A stretch of 64,000 bases of DNA, from assembly GCA_030737835.1 (NCBI GenBank), contig CM060856.1, forward strand, positions 15,355,116 to 15,419,115, given 5' to 3'. The translations under genes and the position numbers were made by a program. Below, one piece after another: positions 1 to 11,843 of the stretch. Each line of letters starts with the position of its first letter. Position 1 is the stretch's first letter. Origin of the DNA: Acorus gramineus. Lineage: Eukaryota > Streptophyta > Magnoliopsida > Acorales > Acoraceae. The notes beneath the pieces are model-generated. The model worked only from the letters and a program-made list of their open reading frames with translations. It was not told the origin of the DNA and searched no databases.

Positions 1-236
1 GAATTATACACACACAGTTTTTCCATAAAAAAAAACATTTTCCTATTATTGTGGTAAGTCTGTTTTACTTAATTTATCAATGAATAGAAAATTATAGAAA
101 ATAAGAATGTCACAACTTAAGCTCTAGACTCTGCCCATAAACTTACATGTGCCTCTACATCAACACAAGCCGCCACCATTGCAAATAGCAGGTAAAAGAA
201 CATGGGAATTGAACAGGAAAGGAAGTGAAAACTCAC

Positions 237-3200
237 ACACACTGAGCAGACCAAGGTCCACCACAAAGGGCTGACAATAAGCGAGTAAGTTCCACAATAT
301 GAAATGGAAATTCACTCTCGAACAAGCAAAGAATGGATCGAATTGGACCATCAACTACACTATCTTTATCCCAAAATTGCAAGCAAAGCGCCTCCTGCAT
401 ATTTAGAAAGAAAACAATGAATTAAATAATCATGATAAGTAACATGAAATAACATTAAAACTTCCAAAAATGATGAATAAAACACATGCATGCATACCTC
501 TCCCCCATAAATTTTGCAAAGGATATCCAGGATTACATTGGTGGAGTTGTCTATAAACTGCATCAGCAAACCAGCACCTTTTAAAATCATTGATATGGCA
601 TGTGGTAACAGAATAAGTATCATATTAATTCCTTATTCTGGAAGAGTTTCCATCTTTTCTATTTAACCAACCAAAAAATAGAGTACTTATAGAGTAGCTA
701 TTGTTTTCCATTGGGGAAAAAAACTATTCCATGGTGTTTTTGTTGGTGGTGCGTGTGTGTGTGTGTGAGGGTGGGGGATTGCTCCAAATATCTGTTTGAG
801 AATTCCACATTTTTTCCACTGCCATTTTCTTCAACGATACTTATGTTCCGCTTGCCTGCTGGTCCGTTACCAAACATTTTTTTCCCTTTTTCTTCCTTCT
901 CCAATGCAGAACAACACAAGTATAACCAACAGAAAAAGAATGACTTACAATTTTCATAAAATTGGTATTGCTGTTATAATCATTCTTTAACCAAACAGCC
1001 CAATAGTTCAGCTAAGATATATTATTTAGAAAATTGTATTTATGCACCCAAAGGTTACACTTAATGATGGAAGGGCAGAATACCACATTTTATCAATGAT
1101 ATTTGTTGGTAGAATTCCTAACTTATTCTCAAACAAATGATGGAAGACAGAAAAATCACACAACAAGAATACCTGATGAGTCATATCATAGGATGCAACA
1201 AATGAAGAAATGAACGTCCTCAAGACACTTAGAAATCCAGAAACTGGGCCCTGCAAGAAATCACATATATCAATTTTTTCATAATGATATAGACAACTTT
1301 ACACATCACAGTTACAAACACAACAAATCACTCAAAAAAATCATTCACAAGATCGTACTTGTAAGAAAACTTTGGAAGACCTGTTTGTCATGTAATAATG
1401 TTATGAAAACCAACCACCACTCCCTCCCAATAAATCATGAAAGGAAATCTACTGCAAGCGGATAAAAAAGCATACATATGTTTACCATTTCATAGCAAAA
1501 TGGAATAGATACCAAATGGAAGGAAACAAAAAAACATATATATACTCATTTTTAAACCCACAGACAAATGGCATCTCAAAAATAGCAACTCTCATCCCAT
1601 CAAAATGTTGTTGAACTTGGAGCACATCTCAAAGAAATTTATGAATCCACAAAAGATCAATGACGTAGTTTAATGATCAGTGGTCAACCTAATTTCAACC
1701 CTCTATAAATGGTGACAAAACCAGCAGGCAAGTTGGTAGGAAATGGATCTATATGTGCCCAAAATTTTTGAAGAAAATGCAAATCAACATTGTGAACACG
1801 TGGTCTGGGAATGTATCCTTCTTGAAAGGTTGACAAAAAAGCATCCACAGGGCTGATTCTGACTCTCCCTGAGGGGTGGTGGCTTCCTGATTCCTTAGTG
1901 TGGAAGAATTTATCTAGTCGACTGGGATCGGCAATGCTCAAATTTCTATTTTCTTGAAGATATCTCATCTCCCTTTCTCCATTTCCTGTTTTGGATTTAC
2001 CTGGAGGTAGGGTTCAATACTTTAATGTCCCCCTGGCATGTTCCACCAAAAAAAAAAGTTTTTTCGCTTTGCGTTTATTTTCTCTTTTCCTTGTATTTGA
2101 TTTAGCCATTTAGGAGATCCCTCATCTCCATTTTGATTGAGGGACAACATGTATTATTTGAATGTTCCAATCACTTTCCTCACAAAGAAAATCAACAAAA
2201 ACAAACAAAGACAGAAGCAAAGAATGTTGACCTCAGAAGATGGCACTTTCTGTTTCAATGTGATTAATATTGGAAATTTATGTATTCATTCTGCTAGAAA
2301 CCTAAACACCATATGGATTGAGGGACAACATGTATTATTTGAATGTTCCAATCACTTTCCTCACAAAGAAAATCAACAAAAACAAACAAAGACAGAAGCA
2401 AAGAATGTTGACATCAGAAGATGGCACTTTCTGTTTCAACATTAATATCTAACATTTGATGTGCAGTCATGCCTGTTAATGGTCTTTAGCCACATTTATG
2501 CAATCATGTTTTAAGTCAACTTTCTTTTGAGGGTTTTGGTATTTAAGAAGTTGTCTCTGACTTCAGCCCTTACCTAATTTTATCCTTGCAACTAAGATGA
2601 AAGCAAATCAGAAATTGCTGGTACACTAAATGAAAAAAAAATGATCAACAAGACGAATGACCATCATGAAAGTTAATAAATGTAACTATGACTTACATCA
2701 GGATCCATCAAAATATCATTGCAAAGAATGTCAAATAAAAACTCCAATGATCTGGCCTCAATTGATTGGCGAGCATAACCAATATGATCAATCTCCTGAA
2801 AACAAGCACATTACAATTAAAAAGTGACACACCAAGCATACTCTTGATAGAAAAACTCACCCAATACCTTGAGAATATTATATTCTTCTTCCTCAGGAAG
2901 AGATAAAATCAAGCGGAGAAATACTGCCCATGCAAGGATCAATGGTCCAGATTCTAACATCTCTGAAGCGTTAAAGCTTGATATTAAAGCATCCATCTCT
3001 TGAATATCCACAAAAGAAAAAACAGATTGACTCTCCCTGACAACGAAATATGGGAACTGATATGGCGGTGAAAGAAAATTAAAAGTGAAAAAGCAAATGC
3101 AATCTAAAACAGCACTACTGCAAGCAACAGGTCAAGTGGCCTCACTGCATCCAAAAAAATCAGATCAAAGAGCATCTCAACAGAAAAGAAGAAAGATCTC

Positions 3201-6200
3201 ATTTCATGGAATAGCAAGAGGCGTGACAAGTGTACACAATGGTTATACATTCACGACATCTGCGTACAAATCGAATCACACACGAGCATACAAGTTCATA
3301 AAGATAACTTTAAAAACTAAAGCAAACCTGTATGGCAGATCATCATGGATCATGTGAAGAAGACTCTCTAGGTCCAAAGCCTCCACAAGAACAAGCAAAA
3401 GTTGAACTTTGACATGGAATAACAAGTTTCTTGCTTGAACTGATGCTGTCAGCTTTCCAATGTTAAAAGAGCCAGATAAAATTTCCTGTAAATATTTAAT
3501 TAGGCAATACCCATATCAGTCAAAAATAACTTTATAGCGAACCCAAAAGCTTAATTAATAGACTTACCTTGAACATCAAACACAAGCTTTTCCAATTTTC
3601 TGCACCACAGCTACAGAAAGTCTCATAATACGCCAGGAAGAGAACATCCAAGATCAAATTAATTTCAATAAGAGTCTCTTCCACCCACAAGGTTGTTAAA
3701 TTGGCATCCTACAAGATTTGGCTTCAATTGAATTCAGAAAAGTAAAAATGAATCCTCGGATTTATTCAATATTTGTATATGATATCCAAAGTTTCTCATC
3801 TTAATTTTTCATGTGCACCACCTGCCTATGCAAGTCCAAAATACAAAGAAAGCTTGGATTTTTAAGTGAAGGAATAATTATACACTGGGTTGGAGTTATA
3901 TAACAGTATTAAAAGCTATGAGAAAGTACCAAAAACCTCCATCAAACAATACAATAAGTAGCCACTAAGCAAATTTCTATGAATCGTTTTCCATCATTCT
4001 TAAATAAGTACTAACACATTTTATGAAACAAAATATATAATACACTACCTATAAAATAAAATAAAAAGACAACCATTTGTTCCAATAGCACCTCCATATA
4101 CCTCATATGTCCAAATGCTTTATTTTATGTTTTAGATCCTAACTTCAAGAAAAAGCTACATGAATTGATGTATCATGACAAAGATATTCTGCAATGTTCA
4201 ATGCTTGACTCAGAAAAAGGCACATTTATTCAATGAGTGATATGATTAAGAAATATAATAATAGTGAAGTGATTTACTGTAGCAATGGTGGGATGCAGAT
4301 TATCAATAATTCAATATCAGAAAAATATTTGCTTCGGACCACCTAAAGATACCCTTATGCATGAACGCACCGTTTGTTCGTGACGAGGAAAGGATAGGAG
4401 ATCCTGAAGTAGAGATATCAACCTTCTTTCTAATCCATCACGAACTAACTGAAAAGCCTCAATGGTAATAATATTGCTCTCCTGAGATGTGATTTCAGTG
4501 GACACTGCCCAATAAGATAGCATTTTTTAAAACCATGTTGATTAAATACAGAATGAGACAACCACAAGCATATTAGTTTCGATATAGAGACACAGGCAGG
4601 TCACAATCTCAGTAGAAATCAAAATAGAAGAAATGTTCCACTGAAGGAAGCTATAAAACCATACTCAACATGTCAATTCAAACCTTTCCTTGTAAAAAAT
4701 AATAATTCACACCTTCAAGATTTTTAAGCATTACGGAACAAGGAGATTTACCTCTAAGAAATGCCTGTAGATACCTTCACTAAATTGATCAAGGAGACGA
4801 TAACAATGCAAATCCATCAGATCACCACCAAAAGAATGTTGTGGAAAGTGGCTGACATGGATGCAAAGGAAGTTTCAGGCTCCAATTAGATAATTTTTTA
4901 TCAGCAATGATCCAATTTTTTCATTGCCAGCCACCTCGCAGGCATCTAGAAAGCTGCTTTGGACGGTGATCGCCTCTACCTTTGCAAGTTTTCACCATAC
5001 TAAAAGTGAAATTGCATTGGATTTTTTCACAAATTCCACTTTTTTTTTTTTTTGGAAAGAAGTAGGAGCAATTTTATTTGAGGGATCTACATACAAAAAA
5101 CATATAAAAAAAAAAGGAAAGATAGAAAGAAAGAAATATTTAGGGGAGTGAGGCCCCTAAGACAATGACCACACATGTCAGCTCCCGAACCAATGATTCC
5201 AAATGATGGTAGCCTTGTCACCGGTACGGAATTTGGGAATAATGAGGTAAGGCAATAATGCTCAATACGGTAAAAAACAGGAAAAAGACGGGAAAAGTTC
5301 AAAACAATAAAAGATAAATTTAAAATTTTAAATCAGCGATCCTTAAGGATTAAAACATAGTGCTTTAGGATAAGAAAATTTATCAAAATATAATATCGAC
5401 ATCTACTAGTTTATAGTTCAAACTTCAAATGCATAAAAATATTACAAAAAGTCAAAATGCGTTTAATACAGGTTTAATACGCGTTTAATACGTGTAATAC
5501 GCGTTTAATTCGATAAAACGTGTACTTTTCGTTTAATGCGTGTTTAATATGGATTTTAAACTTTTTCTCTTTAATGCGCGTTTAATACGCAAATCATTCA
5601 TTAATTCGGCGTTATTGGTAACAAGGGATGGCAGGAGTGTCCACTCTTAATATCATCTTTGACCCTGTCTCCAGGGTGGAAGATATAGATGCAAATTCCA
5701 CTATATATGCATCATTGCGTGTCTTATGACCACTTAGCAGGAGCAGAATTGATAGCCATGTTTAGGATAGCAATAACCCTTCTAGCACCTTCCCATTGTT
5801 CTAGATGATTTTTGAGAAGCTTGATGGTGGTTATTCAAGTGTGATTTTCTCTATATTTGTTTCCTAACCTATCAACCCTTCTCATCATTGTATATAAGTT
5901 GTTTCAACACGGTTTTATAAAAAAAATGGAAAATTCAAGACAATGAATTGCTCACATCTAACATGAGTGCTCCAAGAATTTGTATAAGAGAGTAAAATAT
6001 CAAGCAACTGTTCATCTCCTAGAAAGAAACATAAAATGCATAATAAAAATGCAAATAAAAAAAATCAAGCATATACTGTATCTCAAATGACAGATGCATC
6101 TTATAATGACTACCAACTCACAAGCAAGCATGAGAATCTCCCTGATGCACTTGAGCAAACATTGCCGCTCAAGGTGATATTCTAGCAATATCTGCATAAC

Positions 6201-7199
6201 AACAAAATAGATCAGCTTAAAAATAAAAGAATTACAAAACTATTAACAAAATCAAACTTCAATGAAGTTCATGAAAAATCAAACTTCAAGTTAGAAAATA
6301 ATATATTAATTCCCATCATAAAGAAAAACGGAAGTCCATAAAATATTTATCAATGTAAAAAGATGACAATAAATGTTAAATAAAAAGAGAGAAGAAGTAT
6401 ACTAACAAGATGAAGAAACTCTTGCTCTTTGCAGTCCAAAACCATCTCGTTGTGCTCCACGAATTTTCTGACGAGAATGTATGACTGCACCTCATCTAAA
6501 CACTGACAATCATCCAGAGAATACAATTTAGAATAGTAAATTGTTCCTAATTGCACTACAGCCAGGGTTATATAAAAAAGCGTGTGTAACAGCGCACAAA
6601 AATCAACCATTTGTTTCTGATTGTCCACATAACTGCAGAATGAAGCAGTGTTTTACATGAAATTGAACATAAGTTTAAATTAGTGTTCCGATTTCAAATA
6701 TCAACAGTGACACGTTTTTCAAATTCAAATTGCTGTCCGAAGCCAAATTCATCACAGAAGGAGATTGGAATAAAAAAGAACAAGTACCAGATAAGAGCTA
6801 GCCCTAAGAGCTTTCTCTTTCAGATCGGATCGAACAATAACACGGTGAGGACCCAATGCGATCTGAGGGGAATCTAGAGCCGACCTCGAACTCTCATTCG
6901 GAGGCTTGAAGCGACTGAATAGATCCAAGAACCATGAATGGTTGCTCTTTAATTTACTTGCCTGCAATTGTTCCCAAAAAAAATGTGAACAAACAATGTG
7001 AAGGGCGGATAACGAGCAAGGAAGAGAGAAGGGGAGAGAGGAGGTGGTCTTTGGGAGTTACCAGGGAGGGGTCGTCGAGGTCGGGAGAGAGAGGAGCCTT
7101 CTCGAGGTCGCCGAGGAGGGAGACGAACGAGTCCCACCAGAGCGACTCGTCCAGCGATCTCTGACCCGCCGCATCGGCTGTGACGGCGGCGTTCGCCAT
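237..7199 (-). CDS. NUP188: Nucleoporin NUP188, N-terminal part (12 exons, 3' end outside window)
   Basis: Large scaffold nucleoporin of the nuclear pore inner ring; the family pairs with NUP93. Exons on the minus strand: 7062-7199, 6788-6961, 6407-6502, 6114-6191, 4371-4481, 3568-3708, 3328-3485, 2868-3036, 2697-2795, 1173-1250, 498-557, 237-394. All junctions are GT-AG and the frame stays open for about 486 codons, against roughly 1,950 in plant NUP188. The start MANAAVTADAAG... leads into SLWWDSFVSLLGDLE; later blocks SRFKPPNESS, CLDEVQSYILV, HLERQCLLKCIREIL, GPVSGFLSVLRTFIS and VILDILCKIYGGE match plant NUP188 (DUF3414 family) in order as I remember them. The last exon seen ends at a GTGAGT donor in phase 2; I could not place the next exon in bases 1-236, so that part is probably intron. 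Introns 4 and 9 hold repeats. The call is firm; exact small-exon borders are slightly less so. Confidence 0.9.
1251..2696. other. NUP188 intron 9 with a 125-bp duplication and an orphan ORF
   Basis: Large intron of 1.45 kb. A block at about 2134-2258 recurs at 2316-2440 with one or two differences, period about 182 bp. At 1684-1968 the minus strand has a 94-codon open frame (MRYLQENRNLSIADPS...) rich in His and Pro that I do not recognise. It lies in the intron between two well-supported exons, so it is either an old inserted coding fragment or chance. Confidence 0.5.
2134..2440. repeat. Direct duplication in NUP188 intron 9
   Basis: Two copies of about 125 bp, each starting GATTGAGGGACAACATG and ending near CTTTCTGTTTCAA, separated by about 57 bp of unique sequence. 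Near identity points to a recent event. Confidence 0.85.
5213..5626. mobile_element. hAT-type MITE in NUP188 intron 4
   Basis: A 414-bp non-coding element starting CCTTGTCACCGGTA and ending in the inverted match TACCAATAACAAGG-like end (GGTAACAAGG on plus). It is flanked by an 8-bp target duplication, GATGGTAG / GATGGCAG (7 of 8). Its right half carries many copies of a CGTTTAATACG motif, the kind of subterminal repeat that hAT transposases bind. It lies between coding exons 5 and 4 of NUP188 and does not disturb them. Confidence 0.75.
5455..5600. repeat. Subterminal CGTTTAATACG repeats
   Basis: About eight imperfect copies of GCGTTTAATACG or close variants in 145 bp, inside the right half of the hAT-type MITE. 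They are the only CpG-rich part of an AT-rich intron. Confidence 0.7.
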
Positions 7200-7260
7200 C
7201 GGAGGGCGGGAGAGAGGGGGTTGGTTTTGAGAGATCCCGGGCTTTTGTTCTTCGAAAAAT

Positions 7261-7290
7261 GGATTTTAGGGTTTGGTAGGGTTTTAGAAA
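7261..7290 (-). promoter_or_regulatory. Paired telo-box motifs upstream of NUP188
   Basis: Read on the minus strand, two AAACCCTA-type telo-boxes lie close together about 65-90 bp before the NUP188 start codon. Telo-boxes are known in promoters of plant genes active in dividing cells. That they act here is inference; no TATA box is obvious. Confidence 0.5.
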
Positions 7291-8108
7291 TTTGGGAGGT
7301 TCGAACGGGCAAACCAAACCAAAAAGGTCCCGCGTATACGGTGCCGTTTACAACCCCTTGCGGTCCCACGACTAATCTATCCAACGTTATAAAAGAGAGT
7401 CGTTTCACAGCCCAGCTACACTATCATGGTTACATGGGATTTTATTATATTTTTGTAGGAGCCTATGTTATATGATCTGACATGTGCGATTTTAATTATA
7501 GACCATTCAAACTATTTAGATTTCATTCAAATAGAATAATTATCATTTGAATAACATTGGAATTGAATTTCAAATGTTTAGAACATGAACTCTTTAAAAA
7601 TGAATTTCGTTCGAATGACATTTAAACGACAATGTAAAAAATAAATAACGATCATTCAAACAAATTTATGAGTCTGTTCGAACGATTAATGTGCTACCAC
7701 ATTTACAGCATATGCAGTCACATGTGAAGAGGTTTGGATCCAACCGCACATTATTAATGTATGATGTAAAAAAAAATTCATTATTTCAAAATAAAAAAAA
7801 TATTATTGTATCTTAGTATATACAACATATGTTTTTAAAAAATCAAAACAGTGTGAACTGCGAATAAGACTAGACTTGGGATGTACATATCATTTTCGAA
7901 ATGTAGTGGGTGTTCCTAAGGTTATATATAATTGGAGCAAAACTCATACAGGAGATATGGACTTCATTAAAAAAAATTAACAAAATTTAATTGATGTAAT
8001 ATTGTATAATAGATTTATGGGATTTAGAATGCATAGAAATTGGAGCTAACACTGGGTTAGACAATTTTTTTCTATTAAACGGAGTTTTTCTAGTATGTCT
8101 TCAAAAAC

Positions 8109-8195
8109 CGTTAATACACTCAATCATTTTTATTGTCTTAAGAAGATACATAAAATATACGTTAATACACTCAATCATTTTTATTGTCTTAAGAT
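8109..8195. repeat. 51-bp tandem duplication
   Basis: The string beginning CGTTAATACACTCAATC occurs twice, 51 bp apart, with the second copy cut short. It sits in AT-rich intergenic DNA that otherwise (7480-8690) shows no gene. Confidence 0.8.
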
Positions 8196-8714
8196 GTTTT
8201 ATTTATAAAAATATATTTTATTTTAAAAAGATATATTAAAAAATAAAAATACATTAAAAATGTAAAATGACAATATGAATGACATTGTAACATTTATCTC
8301 TTGTTTGGATAGAGAATTAAGTTATCCTGGGGTCTATGATTATTCTAATATAAATAAAAATAAAATGATTTTTTGATTGGTTGTGTTTTAAATTATTTTT
8401 CTTGGAAAACATAATAATAAAGTTTTTATTTTTTGAATAGAATGTGAATAGATGTAGATAAATATTTAAAATGTGAAAAAATAATGATAATTGATTTGAC
8501 AGTTGATTCAACAGTGATCCCACATATTCTTTTGGGTTGCGAATAACCTATAATAAATTAATTTCAAGGGTTGGCTGAAATCCATGTAACATTTTATACC
8601 AGTTAACTATGACATACAAATTCTCATTTAAGTCAATCTTTCAACTCTCACTTTGAGACTATTATAACTAATTCTCATTTATTTCAGGCTTTATTCTAAA
8701 ACTTAACAGGGCCT

Positions 8715-8895
8715 TGGACCTTGGGCCTTGACCCTTGGACCTTAGTTAATCCCAAAACCATGGTTCGTGTTCGACAACCCATAACCCCAAAAGGCCGAAA
8801 CCCTAACCCTAGCGTTACTCACCCATCCCCATATATAATCGCAACTTGCCGTCCCTTGTCGCCAGCATTTCTCCTCCGCTCTCTCTACTTGTGAA
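8715..8895 (+). promoter_or_regulatory. Orphan promoter-like block: site II motifs, telo-box, TATA, pyrimidine-rich leader
   Basis: In order on the plus strand: GGGCCTTGG and TTGGGCC elements (site II-like), GAAACCCTAACCCTAG (telo-box), CATATATAATC (TATA-like), then a C/T-rich leader ending CTCTCTCTACTT|GTGAATATG, where GTGAAT could be a splice donor. This is the usual layout of plant ribosomal-protein and snoRNA gene promoters. I found no matching coding sequence downstream to 10 kb, so it may be the 5' end of a lost or duplicated gene. Function is inferred from motifs only. Confidence 0.45.
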
Positions 8896-9699
8896 TATGT
8901 TTTTTTATTTTTTATTTCCTTTAAACCTGATGATGAATTCGGCTCTATTTTATTATTATATTATTTTTGCACTCATAGGTCCTTGGTCAAGTTCTACACG
9001 TAGCATACATTTTGCATTCTTTGACTAACATGGGACTAAACCTTTTGTAGGGAACAAAAATTTCATTAAAAAATTTAGTATTTATTTGGGAATAATTTAA
9101 AACATTTCATTATGAAAATGTTTTAATTTTCTAACAACCAATATATGACCTAAGAAAATAATTGTATTCATTTATGTAAAGATTTTTAAAAAAATGCTTT
9201 ATTCTCATGAAATATGCATGTTTAATGAAATAGGATTTTCTCCTTTCATATAAGGCTGTTGAAAAATCTTATTCCGATTGGGGTGTGTTAGGAAACACAG
9301 TTTGAAAAATAATTTTAAGCTTTATACATGGTTTTTTGGAATGCAATCATAAGGGCTATTTTTTAATTAATCAAATAATCACGTTTGTTGCTGATAACAG
9401 AAGCTGTTTTGTTAGAATAAACGTAATTTTTAAAGTTTTTTTATTGTGATCATGAGAGCAGTTTTTTTTTTTAATTAAATGAGCTTGTGTAGTAACATGT
9501 TTGAGGTTTTTAGTTTTTAAAGAAGTTAAAATAAACCTAAAACGGGTTGCTAAACGGACTTAACCGTGGATGAGTGAATCATCCAACCTTTGGGTTGATT
9601 TTCTACCCAAAAAAATAAAAATAAAACACAATCTCTGGGTTGTTGTGGAGGGAATGATCAATTTTTCTTGCCATGGGTCTACCAATATCAATAATTGGA

Positions 9700-9975
9700 T
9701 AGAAGTGGTACAAGTGCATGTAAATTTTTTGGCTGTTGGTACACCCACATCCGTTTCCAGCCTCAATTCTAGTCTTATATGCATTAATAGAATATTAACG
9801 ACGCATATGCTCACGTTAACAAGGCATATGTTTCGAAATAATTTTTTTAAATTTTCTATAAATGCATTCATATAATTCATTGAAGTATATACTTCATTTT
9901 TTTATAAAAGCATGTAACTTATTAGATGAAGTATACTATTTTTAAAAAATTCAAAACACATGTAGACTGAAATTG
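9700..9975. repeat. AT-rich MITE-like repeat, family shared with 11.1 and 26.2 kb
   Basis: The segment with CAGCCTCAATTCTAGTC, then ATGTTTCGAAATAA, TATAAATGCATTCATA and AAAAATTCAAAACACATG is closely echoed at 26.41-27.18 kb, so this is a dispersed repeat. It has no coding capacity. The left end is unclear. Confidence 0.6.
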
Positions 9976-10154
9976 AAGATGGAAATTGGGCTGTAAGTAA
10001 CATTGTCTAAATGTTTTCAAGTCAAGAACAAAGTCAACGGTTTCTCCCTGAATGCCACCACTCATTGTGGGGGACGTGAGTGGCGTAGCTATCTTTCACA
10101 ATGTTTCCCCCAGTCTGCTGACTTTTCTTTCATCCATCAAGTGAGCAAATCCGA

Positions 10155-10420
10155 GTCCATCCCGCGAGCCTTTGCTCGGGTGGTCGAGGGACACCCCATC
10201 TCTAAAAGAGGTGGGTAGTTGAAGCCTTGCATCTAGCAAGGAAAAAAAAGAGTGGATGAACAGCTCTGTTGGGCTTGGTGTTTCATGAGCAGTGTCCCAG
10301 TATGACAGCCCAGTTGGGGTTGGTTTCATGGGCGGTAGCTCAGTATGTCATAAGACGCTTGTTGTATGTTACAGGGACTTGTAGTTGCTCTGGAGCCATT
10401 AATACCAAAAAAAAAAAAAA
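10155..10420 (+). mobile_element. SINE-like retroposon with poly-A tail and target duplication
   Basis: A 266-bp unit ending in 14 A residues, flanked by GTGAGCAAATCCGA (10141-10154) and GTGAGTAAATCCGA (10421-10434), 13 of 14 matching. Near the left end TTGCTCGGGTGGTCGA resembles a tRNA A box and GGTAGTTGAAGCC a worn B box, fitting a tRNA-derived SINE. The flanking duplication is the strong evidence; the pol III boxes are weaker. It contains no useful open frame. Confidence 0.75.
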
Positions 10421-11084
10421 GTGAGTAAATCCGAAAAATGTACCTTGCTACATCTATTGGAACTGTTTGACACTGTATATTGAATTTGATGTGTCAATAA
10501 AGAGCAATGGGAGGGGGGTGCTACCAGGAGCAGGGTTCTTAAAGGCGTTTCGTGCAGTCACATATAGCGGTTCGGTTAACTCACTAAATCGCTTGGGACT
10601 GAAATTGGTAATATGCAAGAATGGGCCGCATATGCGGTCCGATCCTGCATGTGCGCATGCTTAAGCAGACACAAGATTTGATATTTTAAACGGGTCGAGT
10701 AGGCCTGCCCAACCCGTTTAACACAAAAAATAGGGGCTCTCCTTCAGCCAGCCCTAACATGGGGTTCTTCAGACCTTCATCAAGAGACCTTCTTTTTTTA
10801 GATCTTCATGCATCTCCTCCTTCAGATTTTCTTCAGCCATTCATCTCTCTCCTTCTCTCTCTCCAATTTCTCTCCCTCAAATCTCTCTGCCTCTCTCTAT
10901 TTCTTTGCCTCTATTTGATGTTACTATCTTGTTGGGTTTGTGGCCCATATTGGGTCCAGCCCAATTATAGGCTTGATAAAGCCAATAGGAGGGCATGTTT
11001 GAGAACCATGTCTAGGTGATACAAGGGCCCATTAGCCCATTAGTTAAGTGTTATTCATGGGCATTGAGCGTTGATACACGCATT

Positions 11085-11320
11085 ATGTTTTATAACTTCT
11101 TTTACAGCCCCATATGCTGTGACAATATAGTATATATTGCACTATTCATAATGTATAGAGTTCTATTATATTGTATGATCCTTTTTTTTTTCATTTTTTA
11201 CCATGAAAAAAAATATACTACTGTATCTCAGTATATACTTCATTTCATATAACAGCATGCACTTCAAAGGGTAAGTGCATGTTTTTTTTTTAAAAAAAAT
11301 GGGATGGATTACAATTGGAG
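11085..11320. repeat. AT-rich MITE-like repeat, second copy
   Basis: ATGCTGTGACAATATAGTATATA followed by CTGTATCTCAGTATATACTTCA parallels 26.17-26.40 kb nearly line for line. It is non-coding and lies inside the decayed copia region. Confidence 0.55.
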
Positions 11321-11355
11321 CTGCAATGGAGGATGTGTGTATCTTTGTAAGGCAT

Positions 11356-11843
11356 TAAGCCTGTCAATTATCCGAAAAAAATCCGAATCCGATCCGAATC
11401 CGTATCCGAAAAATCAGAAATATCCGATATTCGAAGATCCGGAGTGCGGATATGGATATCGGTCTATCCGATCCGAAAAATATCCGTATCCGACATATAT
11501 TACAAAAATATATATATTTGTATTATATATTGCTCATATTGTTATCTTGTACGATTAATCACAATGATAATATATTATAATACTATTAAATTTTCAATGT
11601 ATGATGTCTGAAAGAGATAATAAGCCTTAAAATCTTAAATTTAATTTTGACATCTTTCTAAAATATCACTTGATTATCCAAATTAATGTTAATATTCAAA
11701 CATGTCAATTATCCGAAAAATATCCGTATCCGATCCGTATCCGAAGGGATCCGAATCCGAAAATTAATATCCGTATCCGAATCCGAAAGTTAGGATATGG
11801 ATATTGCCATATCCGATCCATATCCGTCCGATTGACAGGCTTA
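11356..11843. mobile_element. hAT-like non-autonomous element rich in ATCCGTATCCGA repeats
   Basis: A 488-bp element with inverted ends TAAGCCTGTCAAT and ATTGACAGGCTTA and flanks ending in GGCAT(T), consistent with a worn 8-bp target duplication. Subterminal ATCCGAATCCGA/ATCCGTATCCGA hexamers are dense at both ends and the middle is AT-rich. Related ends occur at 17.29, 18.84 and 24.57 kb. Confidence 0.7.

Noticed and set aside
1-236. Exon 13 of NUP188
   Set aside because: The expected YNFLDK-like continuation after the donor at 236 was not found here; it probably lies beyond the left end.
698-959. Frames through the GT/CA microsatellite at about 750
   Set aside because: Low-complexity chance frames inside a NUP188 intron.
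6949-7475. Overlapping frames on both strands around the NUP188 start
   Set aside because: GC-rich first exon and promoter produce stop-poor frames; only the MANAAVTADAAG frame splices into the conserved protein.
8928-9015. Possible box C/D snoRNA (CCTGATGATGAA) after the orphan promoter
   Set aside because: No CTGA D box or terminal stem at suitable spacing was found.
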